From assembly GCA_023974075.1 (NCBI GenBank), contig CM043788.1, positions 15,339,428 through 15,403,427 on the forward strand: 64,000 bases of DNA, in the 5' to 3' direction. A model generated the notes under the pieces. That model was not told the origin of the DNA, did no database searches, and was given only the letters and a program-made list of their open reading frames with translations. Position 1 is the first letter of the stretch, and each line of letters starts with the position of its first letter. This DNA is from Chaenocephalus aceratus. Lineage: Eukaryota > Chordata > Actinopteri > Perciformes > Channichthyidae. Shown piece by piece: positions 12,063-22,505 of this stretch. The translations under genes and the position numbers were made by a program.

Positions 12063-12161
12063 CTGTCCGGTGATGCCGGTGATAACGGCCACTTTCCTCT
12101 CCTTCTTCAGCTCTCCTTTCACCTCGGAGCTAACGCTAGCAGGCTCGGAGCACAGGGCCAT
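12063..12161 (-). CDS. gmds: GDP-mannose 4,6-dehydratase, exon 1
   Basis: On the minus strand the ATG at 12161-12159 opens 33 codons ending ...ERKVAVITGITGQ, followed by a consensus donor (CAG|GTAACG at 12062-12061). VAVITGITGQ is the start of the Rossmann fold of GDP-mannose 4,6-dehydratase. In the family the next residues are DGSYLAEFL, completing the GxxGxxG NADP-binding loop, so the exon ends in phase 0 inside that loop. The cytosolic enzyme makes GDP-4-keto-6-deoxymannose, the first step to GDP-fucose. Residues 1-22 are a variable N-terminus. The remaining exons would lie at lower coordinates outside the window; none was seen. The family call rests on ten diagnostic residues plus the splice site. 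Confidence 0.82.
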
Positions 12162-12420
12162 CTCTTCTCGTCAAAAAGGTTTACTGTCTGCTGCAACAAC
12201 GTCCTGAAAAACCTGTCAGTCAAAGTGTTCACAGTTTACCGCCGAGATCCCTCAACTGCCGTAACCAAACCACACGTCGCTGTCACAAATCAAAGTACGT
12301 AGCAGGAAGCGGCCGTGAAATTAGCCAATAGGAAGAGAGCAGGTGGAACAGAGGAGAGCGCTTTGTTAAAGAAGGCAGAGTGAGTGAGAGGGCTGAATAT
12401 CCGTAGACACAGCGCCCCAC
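12162..12420 (-). promoter_or_regulatory. gmds: Probable gmds promoter and 5' UTR
   Basis: The region just upstream of the gmds ATG is more GC-rich than its surroundings, has no TATA box at the usual distance, and carries a CCAAT box (ccaat at 12325-12329 on the plus strand, ATTGG on the coding strand) about 165 bp before the ATG. This fits a housekeeping promoter. The start site is not determined. Confidence 0.55.
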
Positions 12421-12449
12421 GAAGATGAGTGGCTATTTACAGAGGACCA

Positions 12450-12850
12450 ACTAAAAATACTATGGTCTTGAAATACTCCATTACAAGTAAAGGTCCTGAA
12501 TAGGGAATTGTACTTAAAGTACAGAAGTATTAGTAGCTAAATGTACTTCAATTATTAAAAGTAAAGGTAATCTGTGAAGAATGGATCTTTCACAGTTTTA
12601 TATATTTTAGAATATTGTGTTAATATGTTTTTGATTCACTACAAATACGTTGTTATGTTGTAGATTGTAAACGTTGAGCCTATTTTTAGTAACCAGTATC
12701 TATTAGTGTATATGGATTGGAGTAAGAAGTACAATATTTGCTTATAAAATGTATTGGAGTAGAAGTATAAAGTAGCGTAAAATGTAAATATTCAAGGGAA
12801 ATTACAAGTATGTCGAAATAATAGTACAGTAGAATACTTTTAGTAAATGT
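12450..12850. mobile_element. Degraded hAT MITE (agtac-rich)
   Basis: Contains tactccattacaagtaaagg, gtactt/aagtac repeats and ggagtagaagtataaagtag, then ...aaatgtacta: the interior and right half of the same family as 9283-9830. No clean ends, so it is an old copy. It sits just upstream of the gmds promoter. Confidence 0.6.
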
Positions 12851-13293
12851 ACTAGTTATCTGTTTGTTGCTCTGGTCTGAATGATCTCATCCTTTTTCAT
12901 CCATGCATAACACAGTGTTTCCTATACTAATCTTTAATCACAGTAACATTTCTATACCTTACAGAGTCTTTACATTCTATAGACATATATAAAAACTAAT
13001 TACAAAAATATCCCCTGAAAACAGTCTCTGTCCGAAGAGTTTCTGCAGTATGTTGGGAACTGTCAATTAACTCACTCACAGTATTCAGGTGCAATTTGAC
13101 CTTAAAGGCGGGGTAGGGTCATTCACTTCAGAAACACTTTTTGTTATATTCCATGGAATGATCTAACATCCCGATAGCAATGAATTCATTAAATGCTTTG
13201 ACAATAATACATTAAAAAGTTCATCTGTGGAAGCCATCTCGTGCACAAACTTATCTCGTGCCCTCATTGGTCATGTGCGCCTTCGTGGTGTCA

Positions 13294-14137
13294 CCCCCAG
13301 TTTCCACGGGTCCGTCTGCGCCGCGCTGCGGCGTGTTAGGCTGCGCCGCGGCGGTCGTAAGGATCGCGGGCCACTCTAGTCAATGGGTGCTATTCCCACC
13401 ACACGCACGCGTTACGGCTCAGACGCGTCCCAGAAGCATCCCAGAAGCATCCCAGAGCATCCCAAGAAGCATCCAGAAGCGGCTCGGCGCAGGGCTTGTC
13501 TAAAATTAGGATGAATTCTATTTTTGCCGCGGTGCAGCCCTAACGTAAGGTCGGGCAGGCAGCCCCCCCTCGCAGGAAGTGGAAAGGTGAGCATCCTGGC
13601 CAGGCCCATCCCCCACATATACACATTTAGCAGACCCCCCTTCATCACAACACCTCCACTACGATACGCACAATGGACTACGAGGTTTTCATCATGGAAG
13701 TGGAAAAACACACTATTTTATATGATGTAACCAATGCTTACTACAAGGACAACATCAGAGAGGACAAGGCCTAGTTTTTAGTCGCTGCAGTTTGTGGAGT
13801 GGAAGGTAACAACTACATATTAATGTTTTAAAGTTAATTAATACTTGTTGGTACAGTACAGAGCCATTCAATAAACACAATTTAAACAGACACAAAAATA
13901 AAACATTTAACTACGTAGCCTACTTACTTTCTCGTAGAAGTACAAATGTCCAGGATGCCCGAATCAATAACAAAACTGCGAGCCTGCACGCATGACGCTA
14001 CGCTTCTGAAACGCTTCTGGGACGCGTCCGGTGGGTTATGGCGCTAGAGGAGGTCGGACCAAAACTGCGGCGCAGCCGTGACGCAGCGCAGCCGTGACGC
14101 AGCGCAGCGCGCGCAGACGGACAGTGGAAACTGGGGG
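13294..14137 (+). mobile_element. PIF/Harbinger-like element nested in TTAA element
   Basis: Near-perfect TIRs of about 25 bp (cccccagtttccac, 1 to 3 variable bases, ccgtctgcgc; complement at the right end), with further subterminal inverted homology around cgcgtcccagaagc. It includes short direct repeats of agcatccc at about 13433-13475 and a MADF-like exon. The coding content points to PIF/Harbinger; the DDE transposase is missing. Confidence 0.68.
13673..13805 (+). pseudogene. MADF/Myb-like exon of Harbinger element
   Basis: ATG at 13673 opens MDYEVFIMEVEKHTILYDV followed by YYKDNIREDKA, then a TAG where MADF domains have tryptophan, then FLVAAVCGVEG and a GT donor at 13806. The spacing (helix, hxLYD, YKD, K-A-W, V-A-GV) is that of the MADF DNA-binding domain carried as the second ORF of PIF/Harbinger transposons. 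It would bind TIR or subterminal DNA and recruit the nuclease. The stop and the absence of later exons make it a relic. Confidence 0.65.
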
Positions 14138-14259
14138 TTAGAGGAGGGGCTCTGTAAAGAAGTTTGAAGGAAGTAAAGGGGCAGATTTTTTTCCGGCTGC
14201 GTAGTTTCATATTCTAGCGCACTCAAGCGGTGGTTTCTCCATTCTTACCTACCCTACCT

Positions 14260-14568
14260 TTAATACCAACGCTTTATAAAGTCATCTTTGATTAGTTTTT
14301 AGTCTTTTAAACAAAATGTATTATATAGAACAGAAAATATGTTTTGTTGGGTATCACACTGTCCTGCCTGCACTGGCATGAAGGTCTCAGTCAGTTGGCA
14401 GTAGTTCAGCCTTGTTGACTCTTTATTAGCATAGTCAAACATTTGCATAGGAGCGGTGGTTTGTAGTTCTCAGGGAAATTTGCCTGAGCTTTCAATTTGC
14501 ATGAAAAGTCAGCACTTAATGAGGATTTTTGTCATTTTGTTTTAGCAGCAACACTAAAAGTTTATGAA
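14260..14568. other. Unassigned stretch
   Basis: No ORF, repeat pair or terminus recognised between the TTAA element and the DIRS element. Confidence 0.4.
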
Positions 14569-14990
14569 TCAACAGAGTGAAGAGGAGTAACAGAAACCAC
14601 GGGTGGCGGTCCGCGGCGATCTGGGGCCACTAGGATGACTGACAGATGCTGGCGAGAATGAGGTGCAGCGGTGGAAAGGGGTAGAACAGCTTTTTTTGCC
14701 ATGGCTCGTGTGCAAACGCGGATTGTCCTGCAGAGCCATGGAAAACCACAGGGTACATTGGCTGTTGCGCCGGCTGGCGAACAGGTCCGTCTCCGCTCTC
14801 CCGAACTGGGCCCAGATCTGCTTCACCACCTCCGGGTGAAGCACCCACTCGCCTGGCCGGCCCCCCTGTTCTCCAGTCCGCGTCTGTGAACACCGTGACG
14901 TAGGAAGTCACTCGGAGATGCTCCGGGGACCCACAGTATCGGAGGTTGCCCCCCACTGAGGGGGGGATGGTCTGAGGGGGGGATGGTCAC
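14569..14990 (-). pseudogene. DIRS RNase H-side remnant
   Basis: Minus frames give LHPEVVKQIWAQFGRAETDL then FASRRNSQCTLWFSM, the segment between RNase H and methyltransferase in DIRS pol, with TPFHRCTSFSP continuing toward 14640. Part of RNase H between 14850 and 15000 is deleted or scrambled. Non-functional. Confidence 0.75.
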
Positions 14991-16130
14991 CAGACGTCAT
15001 TTATGCCTCTTTGGATCTAAACGAAGACCAGTAAACCACCTCTGCAGGCGGCGCATTTGCAGCAACCCCAGCGGCACCACAACGTGAGCAGCCGCCATGA
15101 GACCCAGAGTCTGCATGATGGTCAAAGCCATCACCGTTGTCCCCTGTCGCAGTCTGCAAACTGCCCGAAGCAGGGATGCCTGTCTGCTCTCTGACAGGGT
15201 GGCGCGTATAGCATGCCTGCATCGAGCACCATCCCCAGATACTGCACCTGTTGGTGAGGTATGGGATTGCTCTTCTTCCAATTGACCGCAAAACCCAACT
15301 TGGTTAGGTGAAGGATCAATTGGGCTGTATGAAACATTGCCCATTCCCTGGACCTGGCCATGACTATGAGGTCGTCCAGATAAAAGAAAACCCTCATGCC
15401 ATGGTCGCGAAGCGGCTGAAGTGCTGTGGCCACACATTTGCTGAACGTGCGCGGGGATAGGGAGTAGCCGAACAGCAGTCTGCTGTACTCGTAGGCTATC
15501 CCCTGGAAGACAAAACACAAATAATATCTGTGCTCTGGAGCAATTTCGACATGAAAGTAAGCATCCTTCAGGTCGATGGAACCAATCGCCCGGCTGACCT
15601 AGGTCAAATAACTGCTTTACAGTTAACATATGGTATTTTTTGCAGGCAATGTGCTGATTCAGGCTGCGGAGATCTAGAATGGGTCTGAATTCTCCCATCT
15701 TCTTGGGAACCAGGAAGTACGTGGAATAAAGACCCTGTTCTCTGTGCCGAGAGTGCACAACAGATACCGTCTGTTTTTGCACCAAGGCCTGAATCTCTGC
15801 CGAGAGGAAACCTATCCCCTCCTGGGAAGATAGCTTCGCCTTTGAATGGAGGAGGGACACTGCAAAACTGGAGTGAGTAACCCCGTTTCAGTGTCCTCTC
15901 CATCCACTTTGTTAATACACACCTGAGTTTCCATTCCCCATAACACTGCGTTAGGGGACAGGCCATCAGCTGTGGAGCCACAACTAGGAAGCTGTGGTAC
16001 TCCCTGGGAATCACTCCACCGCCAAACTCTCCATAAAAGGAAGTTCGGCCCATGGGGGGTCGACACAGAAAGGGCCGATTTTCTACTGAGGTCCCTGAAC
16101 GCACCGCGCTCTCGTGAAGATAAAATGCAT
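14991..16130 (-). pseudogene. DIRS1-like reverse transcriptase
   Basis: Read downward from about 16060: KRGYSLQFCSVPPPF, then GLYSTYFLVPKKMGEFRPIL with DLRSLNQHI, a frame change, MCFVFQGIAYEYSRLLFGYS with LSPRTFSKCVATAL, catalytic FYLDDLIVMA (near 15370), GFAVNWKKSNPIPHQQVQYL, then LGLMAAAHVVVPLGLLQMR and LQRWFTGLRLDP. These are canonical DIRS RT blocks. It would copy the element RNA into circular cDNA. At least two frameshifts are present. Confidence 0.85.
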
Positions 16131-16398
16131 TAATTGGAGTCTTTACACTAGGCGTGGTGTGTCTCCTAACAATCACACGCCGGCCATAATGACCCTGTAC
16201 CCGCATAGCGCTTTGATAGCACTTGCGATTTATCACTCTCACATGCGCATGCCCACTAGCTGCTTCCTTTACTGGAGTTACAACTGGGGCAGCGAGTGGG
16301 GAATATGTACGGTTAACATTATGTGGAAGTGTGGAATTGTGGAGACAAATTACACTTAGACTGGGATAAATGCAATCATTTTTATTGGAGTATTTCAC
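16131..16398 (-). pseudogene. DIRS ORF1 C-terminal segment
   Basis: Minus frame reading NKNDCIYPSL, TYSPLAAPVVTPVKEAA and RRHTTPSVKTPINAFY, open into the RT-leading segment. It connects ORF1 with RT on the far side of the repeat inserted at 16400-17152. Assignment is by position and low-complexity Pro/Ala character. Confidence 0.45.
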
Positions 16399-16399
16399 A

Positions 16400-17152
16400 A
16401 TATTTGCATTAAAGAGGGAGGAGTTTGAGACGTGTTGCGGCTTGCCTCGAAAGTAGACGAGAATAGCCGATCGCAGCCGGGGAAGGTCTCAAAAAGCTCG
16501 CCTGAAGTCGGAGAGCTCGGAGTCGGCTTCATCTTCTTCTTCTTCTTTTTCTTCTTCTCTCGGTTTTTTGGCGGATTGCAAACAACTTTAAAGTGCATAC
16601 CGCCACCTCCGGAGTCGGCTTGACTCGGTTTGCATTTATAAAGAATGCACACATGTGTGTATGAATATGCTAAGATATATAAAGTATGAAAACGGTAAGC
16701 AGTGCAAGCAAGTATAGTATAAACTATATAGATATTAATTTCATGATGATAAACATTGTGGAACAATGATGAAAAATGTGAATGGAAGGGGCGACGTAAA
16801 ACTGACACAAAACAACAACAAACTTTTGCCGAGCCAATTGGAGTTTCATCAGCAGCATGGGGTAAAAACCCACCAATGAGCGCTCAGCTCGAGATACCAG
16901 CGAGCCGTTTCCCATCAAGCATTTCACTTCCGCAGCCCGCGGAGAGGAACTGCGCCGCCTCGCCGCACCTAGCCGCGCCTCGCCTCGCTCTCAAGGCTGC
17001 GGGCGTCTTTGTGCCGCGAGATTTCAACGTCTCATGTAGGCGAGCCTCCAGAGCAAGTCGGACAAAATGACTAACCATCATGCAACGCACTAGCAAGACG
17101 TTGATCGAAATTGCGCAGGTCTGCGCAGGTCTCGCTTGTCTCAAACAAGCCT
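16400..17152 (-). mobile_element. Dispersed repeat X (aggcttgtttgagacaagcg), copy 1
   Basis: The minus strand starts aggcttgtttgagacaagcg at 17152. From there to about 16684 it matches 39989-40399 base for base with modest divergence. The far side has a GAA-rich tract (about 16528-16560) and ends near ggagtttgagacgtgttgcg at about 16420. No recognised protein. It splits DIRS ORF1. The 40-kb copy is itself cut by an LTR element. Confidence 0.65.
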
Positions 17153-17830
17153 ATTCTCTCCGCCAGGACGGTGCACCCCACCCCGAAGCCCTCTGCTGAG
17201 GTGGGGCTTGCCGGGGTAGAGCAGCCCAGCCCTGCGAATGCCGCTATTGAGCCGGTTCCGCGGGGCAAGCCGAGGAGGTAGAGGGAGCGGCGAGTCGCGG
17301 GGGCTGTGTACCAGCGCCTCTCTCTCCTTCTCACCATAGCGCCGCGCTCTCTCCCCTGAGGAGGAGCCCGAGGAAGAGCCAGCGGCAGCATGCGGCTGAG
17401 CTTCACCCTTTCTTCCTCCAGTCGATCCAAAGAGCCCCTCCGTGGAAACGGGGGCTCCAAGGAGATCCTCTCGATCCTTCTTGGACAGCGCGGTGAGTCC
17501 CAACCACACGTGACGTGACGCCACCGCCCCCGGAATGGCAAACACGAATGGCACCTCTCCCGCGACATCCTGTTCCTCCATTTCCATCACCTCGAGATCT
17601 TGGTCCTCCGCAGACCCGGCGGCAGACATACGGCTCTGGGCGGGCATTTGATTTACCACTGCAGGCCCACCCCGAAACTTACATGACGCCGGGTCTGGTC
17701 CTCCGCCTCCTCCGGCGAGACATAATATGCCTGAAAATGCTCCAGACGATGCCGGCGGCTGAGCCGTGCGAGCATGCGGCAGGCATTGCAGGCCGGAGAC
17801 TGGGTCAGGCCGTCCGCAGCGTGGTCAGGC
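17153..17830 (-). pseudogene. DIRS1-like ORF1 (gag) body
   Basis: Downward from 17830 one frame reads LTQSPACNACRMLARLSRR, HRLEHFQAYYVSPEEAEDQT, then a stop at W*. The next frame (17659-17141) carries DVAGEVPFVFAIPGAVASR, HVWLGLTALSKKDREDLLGA and PVSTEGLFGS, typical of DIRS ORF1. A Ser-rich linker and a basic region follow. The single frameshift near 17660 breaks the ORF. Confidence 0.75.
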
Positions 17831-19071
17831 TAGGGTGACCAGATCCCAACAAACCAAATGTGGGACAAGGAGTATGGTTGTGTGGGACAATGTGGGACAC
17901 CCTCTCAACAGCACCCCCCAACCCCCGGAAAAAAAAACGTAACAAATATATAACAACAGAGCAGAAAGTGAAGTCAAAATGCAGTTTTTTAATAAAGAAA
18001 AGTAAACTAAGGCTAACCAAGGCAGCAGGCATTATTCACTTCAAGTGTTTAAAAATGCATCTTCTTAATTCAACTAGTGTATTACCTGTACAAGTAGGCA
18101 CAACATAAATTAATAGATAAAATAAAACCAACACTGGCCAGGAGGGAACAGAAACATAATAATACATAAAATAAAATAGCTTTCAGTTTTGTCCATCACA
18201 GCAACAGAAGGTGGGCCCCCACACACAGTGTGTGGGCTATTTTGTCACCTAGAACCACTGGTTTCTTTGACTCTGTCAAACAACTCTCCACAGAGGCAGG
18301 GGCAAGCACATCTGTTATTATGGACGCTGCTTTTGTACGACCACATGACATTTTCTTTACTATCTCAGAGTCTGGAAAAATGGTCGGCGCTAGCTTGTTA
18401 CCAGTCATTTGACCGGTATGAATGGGAGTGTTGCACTGTATGGTAAACACTGGTTATTTCTGCTGCTGTTACCTTGTCTGAGTGACCATCATTTTTTGGT
18501 TTGAGTAGGAATGTCTCCATAGAGTGGGATGTCTCTTTTTGAGCGAAACGTTTCTTGTGAGAATCGCATTCTCTATGTCTTTTGACGTCGTATTCACTGC
18601 CATGTGACATTTAAAAATTACTCTTGCAAAGATTGCAAAAAACTCTGAGAGTCGCCCTGCACTGGCTTCACCCACGGGTAAGTGTCTTCCCAGTCTTTGT
18701 TGTATGTGCATCTTCTTTTCTTCTTAGCTGTAGTTTCAGTTTCCTCCATTTTCCATAACCTGCTGCGTCGCCTGCGTTCGTTGTTGTTGTTGTTTGGCGG
18801 GGTGGGGGTGTGTGTGTGAGTGAGTTAATCTCATTGGTTAACACTTGACCAGCACCCGCCGTGTGTTACAGTTTGATTGACAGCAAACACAGCCCCCTGA
18901 TGATAGCCTTCCCTGCTTTCTCAACAGCCATTGGATGAATCTGATTTTAAAGAAAAGCGTTTTAGCCAATCAAAATGAAATATGCGGGACATCGTCTCAA
19001 TTTGCGGGACGCACCAAAAGTCGTGAAAATGCTGTGCAGTCCCGCGCAAAGCGGGACATCTGGTCACCCTA
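17831..19071. mobile_element. hAT element with 8-bp TSD in DIRS ORF1
   Basis: TIRs tagggtgaccagat / complement; perfect 8-bp duplication ggtcaggc at 17823-17830 and 19072-19079. Subterminal gggaca repeats lie at both ends. It carries a decayed transposase on the minus strand. Removing it rejoins DIRS ORF1 (...FEYLWPDH | AADGLTQSP...). Confidence 0.92.
18184..18755 (-). pseudogene. hAT transposase relic with BED finger
   Basis: Minus-strand start near 18755: MEETETTAKKKRRCTYNKDW, EDTYPWVKPVQGDSQSFFAI, CHMAVNT, a degenerate BED-type zinc finger. Later GNKLAPTIFPDSEIVKKMSC then GRTKAASIITDVLAP (18390-18290) is the helical segment before the hAT catalytic domain. The RNase H-like core and dimerisation region are missing, so the element depends on another transposase. 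Confidence 0.7.
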
Positions 19072-19174
19072 GGTCAGGCCACAGATACTCAAAGCAGACG
19101 CGATGGGGATCAGCACCCGCAATTAAGCCAGGGCACGAAGGACAGGGCCGGGGCTCAAGGAGTGGTGAGTCCAT
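19072..19174 (-). pseudogene. DIRS1-like ORF1 N-terminus
   Basis: ATG at 19174-19172 opens MDSPLLEPRPCPSCPG then GADPHRVCFEYLWPDHA, reaching the hAT insertion. After removal of the hAT the protein continues at 17830. The CPSC...H..C...H pattern is a cysteine/histidine-rich head. Upstream to about 19260 would be the leader. Confidence 0.65.
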
Positions 19175-19404
19175 CTTCGATACAATACTTTCTTTCTTTT
19201 CTCTCGTTTACATTCAGTTGTTATCCTGCTCGCTGAGGAGAAAGGGATGACGGTCAGGAGGCGAAGGCCGCCTTCTATACAGTGTGCTTGCGCACGCATT
19301 CAGGTAGGCCCGCTCCCTGAGCTGAATGCAGCTTATTTTATTCCTGCCTATTGCAGGATGTGTTCTAAAATATGTAAATATATGTATAAAACATACTATA
19401 TTAT

Positions 19405-19843
19405 CAGTGGCGGTTCTAGACCAATTTGACTGGGGGGGCCAGTTATTTTCTGAGGAGGGCACAATAAATGCAGGACGAAAAAGAGAACTAGACAGTATGA
19501 AGTAATTGCGCATAAGAAAACAATGCAATACAGTTATTGGTTTGTTTCAGTGCACTTATTTATTTCAGATAGATCTTATAGTTATTACTGTTAGCTTCAG
19601 CTTAAGTTATAGTGCAATGTTTGCACTACCATATTTATATAAAAATAAAGGCAATGAACAGTTACATCTCTACTTTACATAAGGGTGTCTGCACAATCTC
19701 ACATTACAGCAACAAAATCCTGCAGTTTGTGGCAAACCGAGTACCAGAAAATATACATTAAAAAAAAAAAAAAAAATACTTTTCATTGTTAGGGGGGCCA
19801 CAGAGGTCAGTGTTAGGGGGGCACTGCCCTAGAACCGCCCCTG
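19405..19843. mobile_element. hAT MITE, 439 bp, perfect TSD
   Basis: TIRs CAGTGGCGGTTCTAG... and, as complement, CAGGGGCGGTTCTAGGGCAG. The perfect 8-bp duplication tatattat lies at 19397-19404 and 19844-19851. Non-coding, with an A-rich run at about 19760. Confidence 0.92.
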
Positions 19844-19896
19844 TATATTATACCAACCAATTATAATATTACATTATGAAACTACATCTGTTACAG

Positions 19897-20785
19897 AGTA
19901 CTGTAGATGGCGTGTTTGCTGCCAACAGCCATGTTATAGCTGCCTGGTTTCCACCATCTTCGCTGAGTCCGATGCAACACCTGCCGGTATTTTTATCATG
20001 ATTATCCATGTTGCTGCTCCATATTCGTGAACCAACTCATTACTGTAGTCTCATCAACACAACTGGTTTTTTGCTTTTCCAGGAAAATGCAGCAAATCTC
20101 CAATGGCTTCTCCTTCCAGTGTGGGAACCTGGACACTGGACACTCTGTGTAAGTACATGTAGTTCAGTCTTTGCTCTTGTTTGTTTACTGTGTACAATGA
20201 AGTTTGCCATGCCGAAAATGTGTTTCTATCTTTAAATTCAACGCTTAATATAGTTATACAGATCCTACAACTTTATAATATAACGTTTGTATGTCAAAGT
20301 ATACATGTGATATTAACAGATACTGAGGCCACAAGCTAGGGAGATTTTCTTTCTAGATCCCCTCCGTGGCACTGGCTGGAGAGATGATAGTCGCACCAAA
20401 CCATTCAGGTTTTTTGGCGCAGTTACATCACATCCGGACAGTGGTAGTTCTGTTTTAGACCACTTGTCTATCTTTTTTTAATCTATGGCTCTGTTTTATT
20501 TGAACTAACATGGGATACATTGTATTAAATAAAAGGCATTGAACAGAACCATAGATGCCACTTGACAGCGGGGCTGTTCTGTTTTACCCCTTAATGACTT
20601 TTTTTTTGGAAGTTCAAGTTTGTTCCAACAGTGTTCAAAGATTTTCTGCATGATTTTCAAGTACTTATAAAGTTGAATTAAATTGTACTTATTCTTAACT
20701 TTCACATGCATTGTGTTCACAGAAACCTTGCTCGGATCTTGTGCCCTGGGCAAGTCTTGGTGTGGATGATGTCCATAGTATGAAG
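19897..20785 (+). CDS. Ulp1/SENP-like cysteine protease gene, upstream exons
   Basis: Three AG...GT-bounded, phase-0 segments. A, 19897-19986: ...AANSHVIAAWFPPSS...; B, 20083-20148: NLQWLLLPVWEPGHWTLC, with the family's catalytic His in GHW; C, 20723-20785: ...WASLGVDDVHSMK, whose 3' edge coincides with an inserted element and is uncertain. The protein continues at 25506 with the catalytic Gln/Cys block. C48 peptidases cleave SUMO-like modifiers; in fish such domains occur in host genes and in some large DNA transposons (for example the Zisupton/KDZ group), and I cannot tell which this is. No start exon was found upstream; a hAT MITE sits there. Confidence 0.6.
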
Positions 20786-20870
20786 GTAGATATGGTGCAA
20801 AATGCGAGAGCGTGTAAAACCTGATGTGAGCACTTGCAGAAAAAAAATCTGAGCTTGTGTGCATTCATTT

Positions 20871-20950
20871 ACATTTGTATAAAATATCCACGTAACTGTG
20901 AACCAAATGTACACTTGTATAAAATATCCACGTAACTGTGAACCAAATTT
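20871..20950. repeat. 40-bp tandem duplication in the left arm
   Basis: Two units of acaYttgtataaaatatcca plus cgtaactgtgaaccaaatgt. The mirror copy is in the right arm (about 25245-25325), so the duplication predates or accompanied arm formation. Confidence 0.85.
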
Positions 20951-21935
20951 GAAGTCACAGAAGAAGAAAAAATGTTTTACAACTTGACGAATCTGCTCTG
21001 TGGCAGTATAAATCGACGAATCTACGGTCTTGACTTTTGCTACACTTCTTGCGATAAATGTGTCTCAAAAGTAATTTTCACCTGTAGATGTGGGGGAGGG
21101 GGGTTGGAGCGAAGGGGCGGAGCTATCAGAACAACGAGGCTTGGGTCAGTCACAGTCAGTCAGGTCGAACCGGATGACTGCGGGGCTAACGGTTCGTGTC
21201 GCTACCAGTCCGCTGACATGGCGCGTCAATCAACGGTACATTTTGCCCAGTATTACTTTGAATATTATTATTGTGATTGAGGATTAAATCCGCTTTGAAG
21301 ACTACCGTTTTATATCGTGCAGTTTAGCGGCAAAAATAACGTCAGTTAGCCAGCTAACGCTAGCTTTGTTGAGTTTATGCTAGCTAAACAAGTAGTGGTT
21401 GTAGTCTACAGCAGTAATTAATATAGTATAGCCTACTGCTTTGGCACTAACGGTTGATAACCGTTTATGAAAATAAAACCAATTGAACTGTACTGAAATA
21501 ATGACAAGTTTTATAATTGTCTTGGGCTCCTGCTGTGTTTTTAAAGCCTTTGTAAATTATCCATGCTATTTTCTATTTAGAACGAAGACTTCAGAATCTT
21601 AAAATCCCTTCACGTTTGTATGCAATTGTGCTAAATTCAACTCTGGAATCAAGCAAATATTAATATGTTTGCATGACATTAGTTATTTATATTTTGATAT
21701 CACTTAATTATACGTTTAATACATTTAAGTCAAGCTAAGGTACATATGATGGTAGCTAGTTAGTACTCTTACCTGTGAGGCCTCCTCAAAACAGCATAAT
21801 AACCAGACTGTATCATTAAAACTAAGTACCAGTTCTAGATCCTTGACTTTAGACAAACAATTCAAAAGACAACATGTATTTAAAGACCAATCTTTATTTG
21901 ATCACGTTATTTGACTAAATGTGTTTACTTATACA

Positions 21936-22109
21936 TTTAATAGGTTTACACCTTCTGTCCATATGTGCTTTTTATTTAAAACATGTTTGATTAACTTTTG
22001 GTTCACATTTCAGTAAATTGTATTTAATAGGTTTACACCTTCTGTCCATATGTGCTTTTTATTTAAAAGATGTTTGATTAACTTTTGGTTCACATTTCAA
22101 TAAATTGTA
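21936..22109. repeat. 87-bp tandem duplication
   Basis: Two nearly identical units starting tttaataggtttacacctt, differing by a couple of bases, in the interior of the inverted-arm element. Confidence 0.88.
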
Positions 22110-22505
22110 TTTGTATTTATTTTGTCCATTATTCTTACTGAAAATGTTAGATTACACATTCACATCCGACTGAAGATTGGCCCCATTTATTTGTGATGTT
22201 GCAAACTCTGCGGTACAAGGCACAGGTGATGTGAAGCTCGTAAAGTGAGGCAAATAGAAATAATCAGCTGATGGAGTGTAGATGTGGAAATAGATGCATC
22301 CCATCAGCTGACTGTGTTTTTCGCCACACTTTATAAGCCTGACTATAACCACCCCTTCTCTGAGGTGCAGGCAGCGTCACAAACAAATGATGGTCCTGAT
22401 AGACTACAAAAATATTCGGTGTGCAGATCTTTGTTTTCACAATATAAGTAGTTTCTTAGTGAATGTCCTGTACTGGTCTTAAAATCTCATAACATCAGCC
22501 TTTAA
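22110..22505. other. Interior of the inverted-arm element
   Basis: Contains a 66-codon minus-strand open frame (22352-22152) without recognised similarity; it may be part of the same unknown minus-strand gene. Otherwise unassigned. Confidence 0.3.

Larger units (their letters stand above)
13106..14259. mobile_element. TTAA-flanked TIR element (Kolobok/piggyBac-like)
   Basis: Flanked by ttaa at 13102-13105 and 14260-14263. Ends are aggcggggtagggtcattc and, as complement, aggtagggtaggtaagaatg. TTAA target sites are typical of Kolobok and piggyBac superfamilies. No transposase of its own is visible; a second element is nested from 13294. Confidence 0.72.
14569..19260 (-). mobile_element. DIRS1-like retrotransposon, interrupted and truncated
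   Basis: Minus-strand order from 19174 downward: gag-like ORF1 N-terminus, hAT insertion, ORF1 body, dispersed-repeat insertion, ORF1 C-terminus, RT, and the start of the RNase H-side region. The RT and LHPEVVKQIW...DLFAS segments are diagnostic of DIRS1-like (tyrosine-recombinase) elements. The tyrosine recombinase and terminal repeats expected beyond 14569 are absent. Multiple frameshifts are present. Confidence 0.85.

Noticed and set aside
16432..16623. Plus-strand ORF with a poly-Phe run
   Set aside because: Antisense of a GAA-rich tract inside the dispersed repeat.
20972..21287. ORFs in the inverted arms beginning MARxSTV
   Set aside because: Short, differ by a 3-nt indel between arms, and end within 20 codons; not enough to call a gene.
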